DNA from: Spirochaetaceae bacterium
GTDB lineage: Bacteria; Spirochaetota; Spirochaetia; Treponematales; Treponemataceae
Length of the DNA stretch: 7,711 nucleotides
Reading direction: 5' to 3'
Assembly (NCBI GenBank): GCA_031272345.1
Contig: JAISTZ010000125.1
Location: forward strand, 1 to 7,711
In this document: one piece after another, positions 6,069-7,711 of the stretch
Layout of the letters: the number at the start of each line of letters is the position of its first letter
Numbering within the stretch: position 1 is the stretch's first letter
Position numbers and translations under genes: made by a program
Notes under the pieces: generated by a model
What the model was told of the DNA's origin: nothing
The model's database searches: none
What the model saw: only the letters and a program-made list of their open reading frames with translations

Positions 6069-6287
6069 GTGAACGATATTTGCCCCTGGTGCGGCCGGGT
6101 GATTGACGGTGAATTCATTTTTTGCCCCTGGTGCGGCGCGAACACCCGGCAGGCCTGGAAGGATGATTCCGGGGAGCGGCTGTACAGGGACGAGCGGCAA
6201 AAGCGGCTGAGTCACATCGAGAAAAGCCTCGACGCCCTGGACAGGGAACTGGCCGTGCTTGCGCTGAGTGAGGCGATGCACCGATGA
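6069..6287 (+). CDS. Small double-CPWCG zinc-ribbon protein
   Basis: The 72-residue protein of unknown function has two identical zinc knuckles, CPWCG at 5-9 and again at 19-23. Cys5, Cys8, Cys19 and Cys22 should bind one zinc ion, as in the zinc-ribbon class common in bacterial small proteins. The rest (about 35-70) is charged and looks helical, ending in a heptad-like SLDALDRELAVLALSEAM segment that could form a coiled coil. There is no signal peptide or membrane segment, so it is probably cytosolic. It starts with GTG 15 bp after the LysM/M23 gene and overlaps the propeller gene by ATGA (6284-6287). Co-expression with two envelope proteins is therefore likely. The zinc ribbon suggests protein or nucleic-acid binding. 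A link to the M23 enzyme is inferred from position only. Confidence 0.8.
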   Translation: MNDICPWCGRVIDGEFIFCPWCGANTRQAWKDDSGERLYRDERQKRLSHIEKSLDALDRELAVLALSEAMHR

Positions 6288-7711
6288 AAGGATTTCTTGC
6301 GGCGGCGGGGGCGGCGTTCCTCCTGTGCGCCCCAGGGCTTTGGGGGGGAACCTCCTTTGAGAACCCCCAGATAAACGCCAAAAACGACGTGCTCTTCGCA
6401 ATCAGGCATACCCAGCCGGGGGAGCCCTCCTATTCCACCCTGGCGGTCGCAAGCGCGTCCTCCGGGGCCGCACAGCCCAGGGGGATAACCCTTTTCCCGG
6501 AGAAAATCGAAGCGCTCCAGGCCGGGGCGGCCCTGCAAATACGGAACCGCTACGGCACGGTCCGCTACACCTTCGCATCGGGGGCAATAACGCCCCTCCT
6601 GTTCACCGGGGACCTGCCCCAAAACCCCGTGCGCCTGGCGGACATGTCCGTGAGCCCCGACGGCAAGTGGATTTGCTACATAAAGAAGACCTCCGCCGCC
6701 AGGGGGAATCTCATGCTCCGAAGCGCCTCCGAGTCCTCGGGATTCGCCGAACTTCTCCTCGCCGAAGGGGTTGACTACAGCTTCACCGCCGTCCCCATAA
6801 AGTGGTCCCCGGACAGCGCCGTGTTCGTGTACGAGCGGGATGGCAGGCTGCTCTTCCTCCGCACCGCCGACGCGGAACGCAAGACCGTGCTGGACGAACA
6901 GTACCGCACCATAGGCCGGGGGCTCATCTCATCGGTCTGCTGGATTTCAGAAAAAACCCTCGTCTACATCGACGGGGACATCGTCTACACCATCCCCGCC
7001 CTGGAGCTCTACACCAGGGCCCTGTATTCGTCCTTTGTGGGAATCGGCAACGTTGCGGGGAGCCTGATCAGGCCCTTCAATCCCTCCACGGACATGTTCT
7101 GGGCCAACAGCGACCTGTCCACCCTGGTGATGCTCCAGGACAGGCGGGTCCTCACCAGCTTTTCCCTGCCCAGCCGGACGCTCCCAGGGGGGAGCGCGCT
7201 CCCCCAGACTCTTTCCCAGCGGGCCACGGGCATCGCCGGAAATTCCGTGAGCGGGGCCCAGGTGTTCTGGGACTCCAACAACCGGCCCCTGGTGTGGCTG
7301 GGTCTTGCGGGGGAAAGCAAGGGCGCCTTCTACAAGCTCAACGGCACGGCCTTCACCAAGACCGGGGGGGACACCCTCCTGTCGCCCTGCCTCTCCCCCG
7401 ACGGCAAGCGGATCGCCTTCATTTCCAACGGAGCCGCCGTGGTGTACAACGTGGACGGCGGCGGCGCGGGAATCCGCCTCGACGGGGACACGGCGGTCAG
7501 CATAGCCTGGCGGAACAACAGCGCCCTCATCGTGGGCGGCCTGTGGACCACCAGGCTATGGAATCCCTCCACCGGGGGGGCGCAAATTCTGCACCTTTCG
7601 TCGGCGGAAAAATTCGGCTGGGACAAACTCACCGGGGATATTTGGGCGGAAACCCCCCAGGGTATCTTCCTCTACAGCGACAAAACCCGCGCCTGGAGGG
7701 GGCCCGAGCGG
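6284..7711 (+). CDS. Exported beta-propeller (WD40/TolB-like) protein, 3' end outside window
   Basis: The frame opens at an ATG overlapping the zinc-ribbon stop and runs 476 codons without a stop to the window edge. The C-terminus is therefore missing. Residues 1-22 look like a Sec signal peptide (MKG, then an Ala/Leu-rich core to APGLWGG), so the protein should reach the periplasm. Propeller-type blade motifs recur: SPDGKWICYI (124-133), WSPDSAVFVYERDG (174-187), SPDGKRIAFIS (371-381) and several shorter strand pairs (VYIDGDIVYTI, about 227-237). Such repeats are seen in TolB, WD40 and related propellers and usually mediate protein contacts. No catalytic motif is visible. Cys15 lies within the hydrophobic stretch and lacks a lipobox, so lipidation is unlikely. 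The specific family is not recognised. Its place behind the LysM/M23 gene suggests an envelope role, by inference. Confidence 0.82.
   Translation, partial: MKGFLAAAGAAFLLCAPGLWGGTSFENPQINAKNDVLFAIRHTQPGEPSYSTLAVASASSGAAQPRGITLFPEKIEALQAGAALQIRNRYGTVRYTFASGAITPLLFTGDLPQNPVRLADMSVSPDGKWICYIKKTSAARGNLMLRSASESSGFAELLLAEGVDYSFTAVPIKWSPDSAVFVYERDGRLLFLRTADAERKTVLDEQYRTIGRGLISSVCWISEKTLVYIDGDIVYTIPALELYTRALYSSFVGIGNVAGSLIRPFNPSTDMFWANSDLSTLVMLQDRRVLTSFSLPSRTLPGGSALPQTLSQRATGIAGNSVSGAQVFWDSNNRPLVWLGLAGESKGAFYKLNGTAFTKTGGDTLLSPCLSPDGKRIAFISNGAAVVYNVDGGGAGIRLDGDTAVSIAWRNNSALIVGGLWTTRLWNPSTGGAQILHLSSAEKFGWDKLTGDIWAETPQGIFLYSDKTRAWRGPER

Noticed and set aside
5208..6246. 16-bp direct repeat (5208-5223 and 6231-6246), encoding LDALDR in both the LysM and zinc-ribbon proteins
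   Set aside because: Short, in the same frame, and explained by shared codon preference in helical segments; the flanks do not match.
6284..6350. Lipoprotein signal at Cys15 of the propeller protein
   Set aside because: The residue before it is Leu and the hydrophobic core is too short; an ordinary signal peptide ending near APGLWGG fits better.

Overview
The window is a GC-rich bacterial segment, judged by eye from the G/C-dominated third codon positions. It is almost fully coding. A diderm envelope is indicated by a Sec signal peptidase, a class B penicillin-binding protein, a LysM/M23 peptidase, a lipoprotein-like binding protein and a secreted beta-propeller. The gene set and the frequent coding-strand G-tracts resemble a treponeme-like spirochaete. 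That placement is an impression from memory, not a phylogenetic result. No tRNA, rRNA, CRISPR array, transposase or phage gene is seen.

Left part, plus strand: the last 22 codons of an unidentified gene (1-69) end in a possible hairpin/T-run terminator. A strong sigma70-type promoter (124-152) and a Shine-Dalgarno site follow. They drive a single PLP-dependent trans-sulfuration enzyme of the MetB/MetC family (174-1307), which runs tail-to-tail into the next unit with 32 bp between the stop codons.

Middle, minus strand, read right to left: a type I signal peptidase (4844-4317) overlaps by 10 bp a class B transpeptidase with a C-terminal PASTA domain (4326-2452). Next comes a ChvE-like periplasmic sugar-binding protein (2440-1340), whose ligand-pocket motifs are altered and whose transporter genes are absent. 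A well-formed promoter (4852-4880) places the signal peptidase transcript start almost on its ATG, suggesting leaderless translation.

Right part, plus strand, divergent from the signal peptidase across only 45 bp: a membrane-anchored protein with two LysM domains and an M23 peptidase domain (4890-6053), then a 72-residue double-CPWCG zinc-ribbon protein (6069-6287), then an exported beta-propeller protein (6284 to the window end, incomplete). Gaps and overlaps of 15 bp and -4 bp indicate one operon.

From the signal peptidase outward in both directions the window reads as a cell-envelope locus: export processing, peptidoglycan crosslinking, peptidoglycan binding and cleavage, plus three accessory proteins of unknown role (orphan binding protein, zinc ribbon, propeller). 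The catalytic genes are well-known families. The accessory proteins and the promoter architecture are the parts most worth following up.
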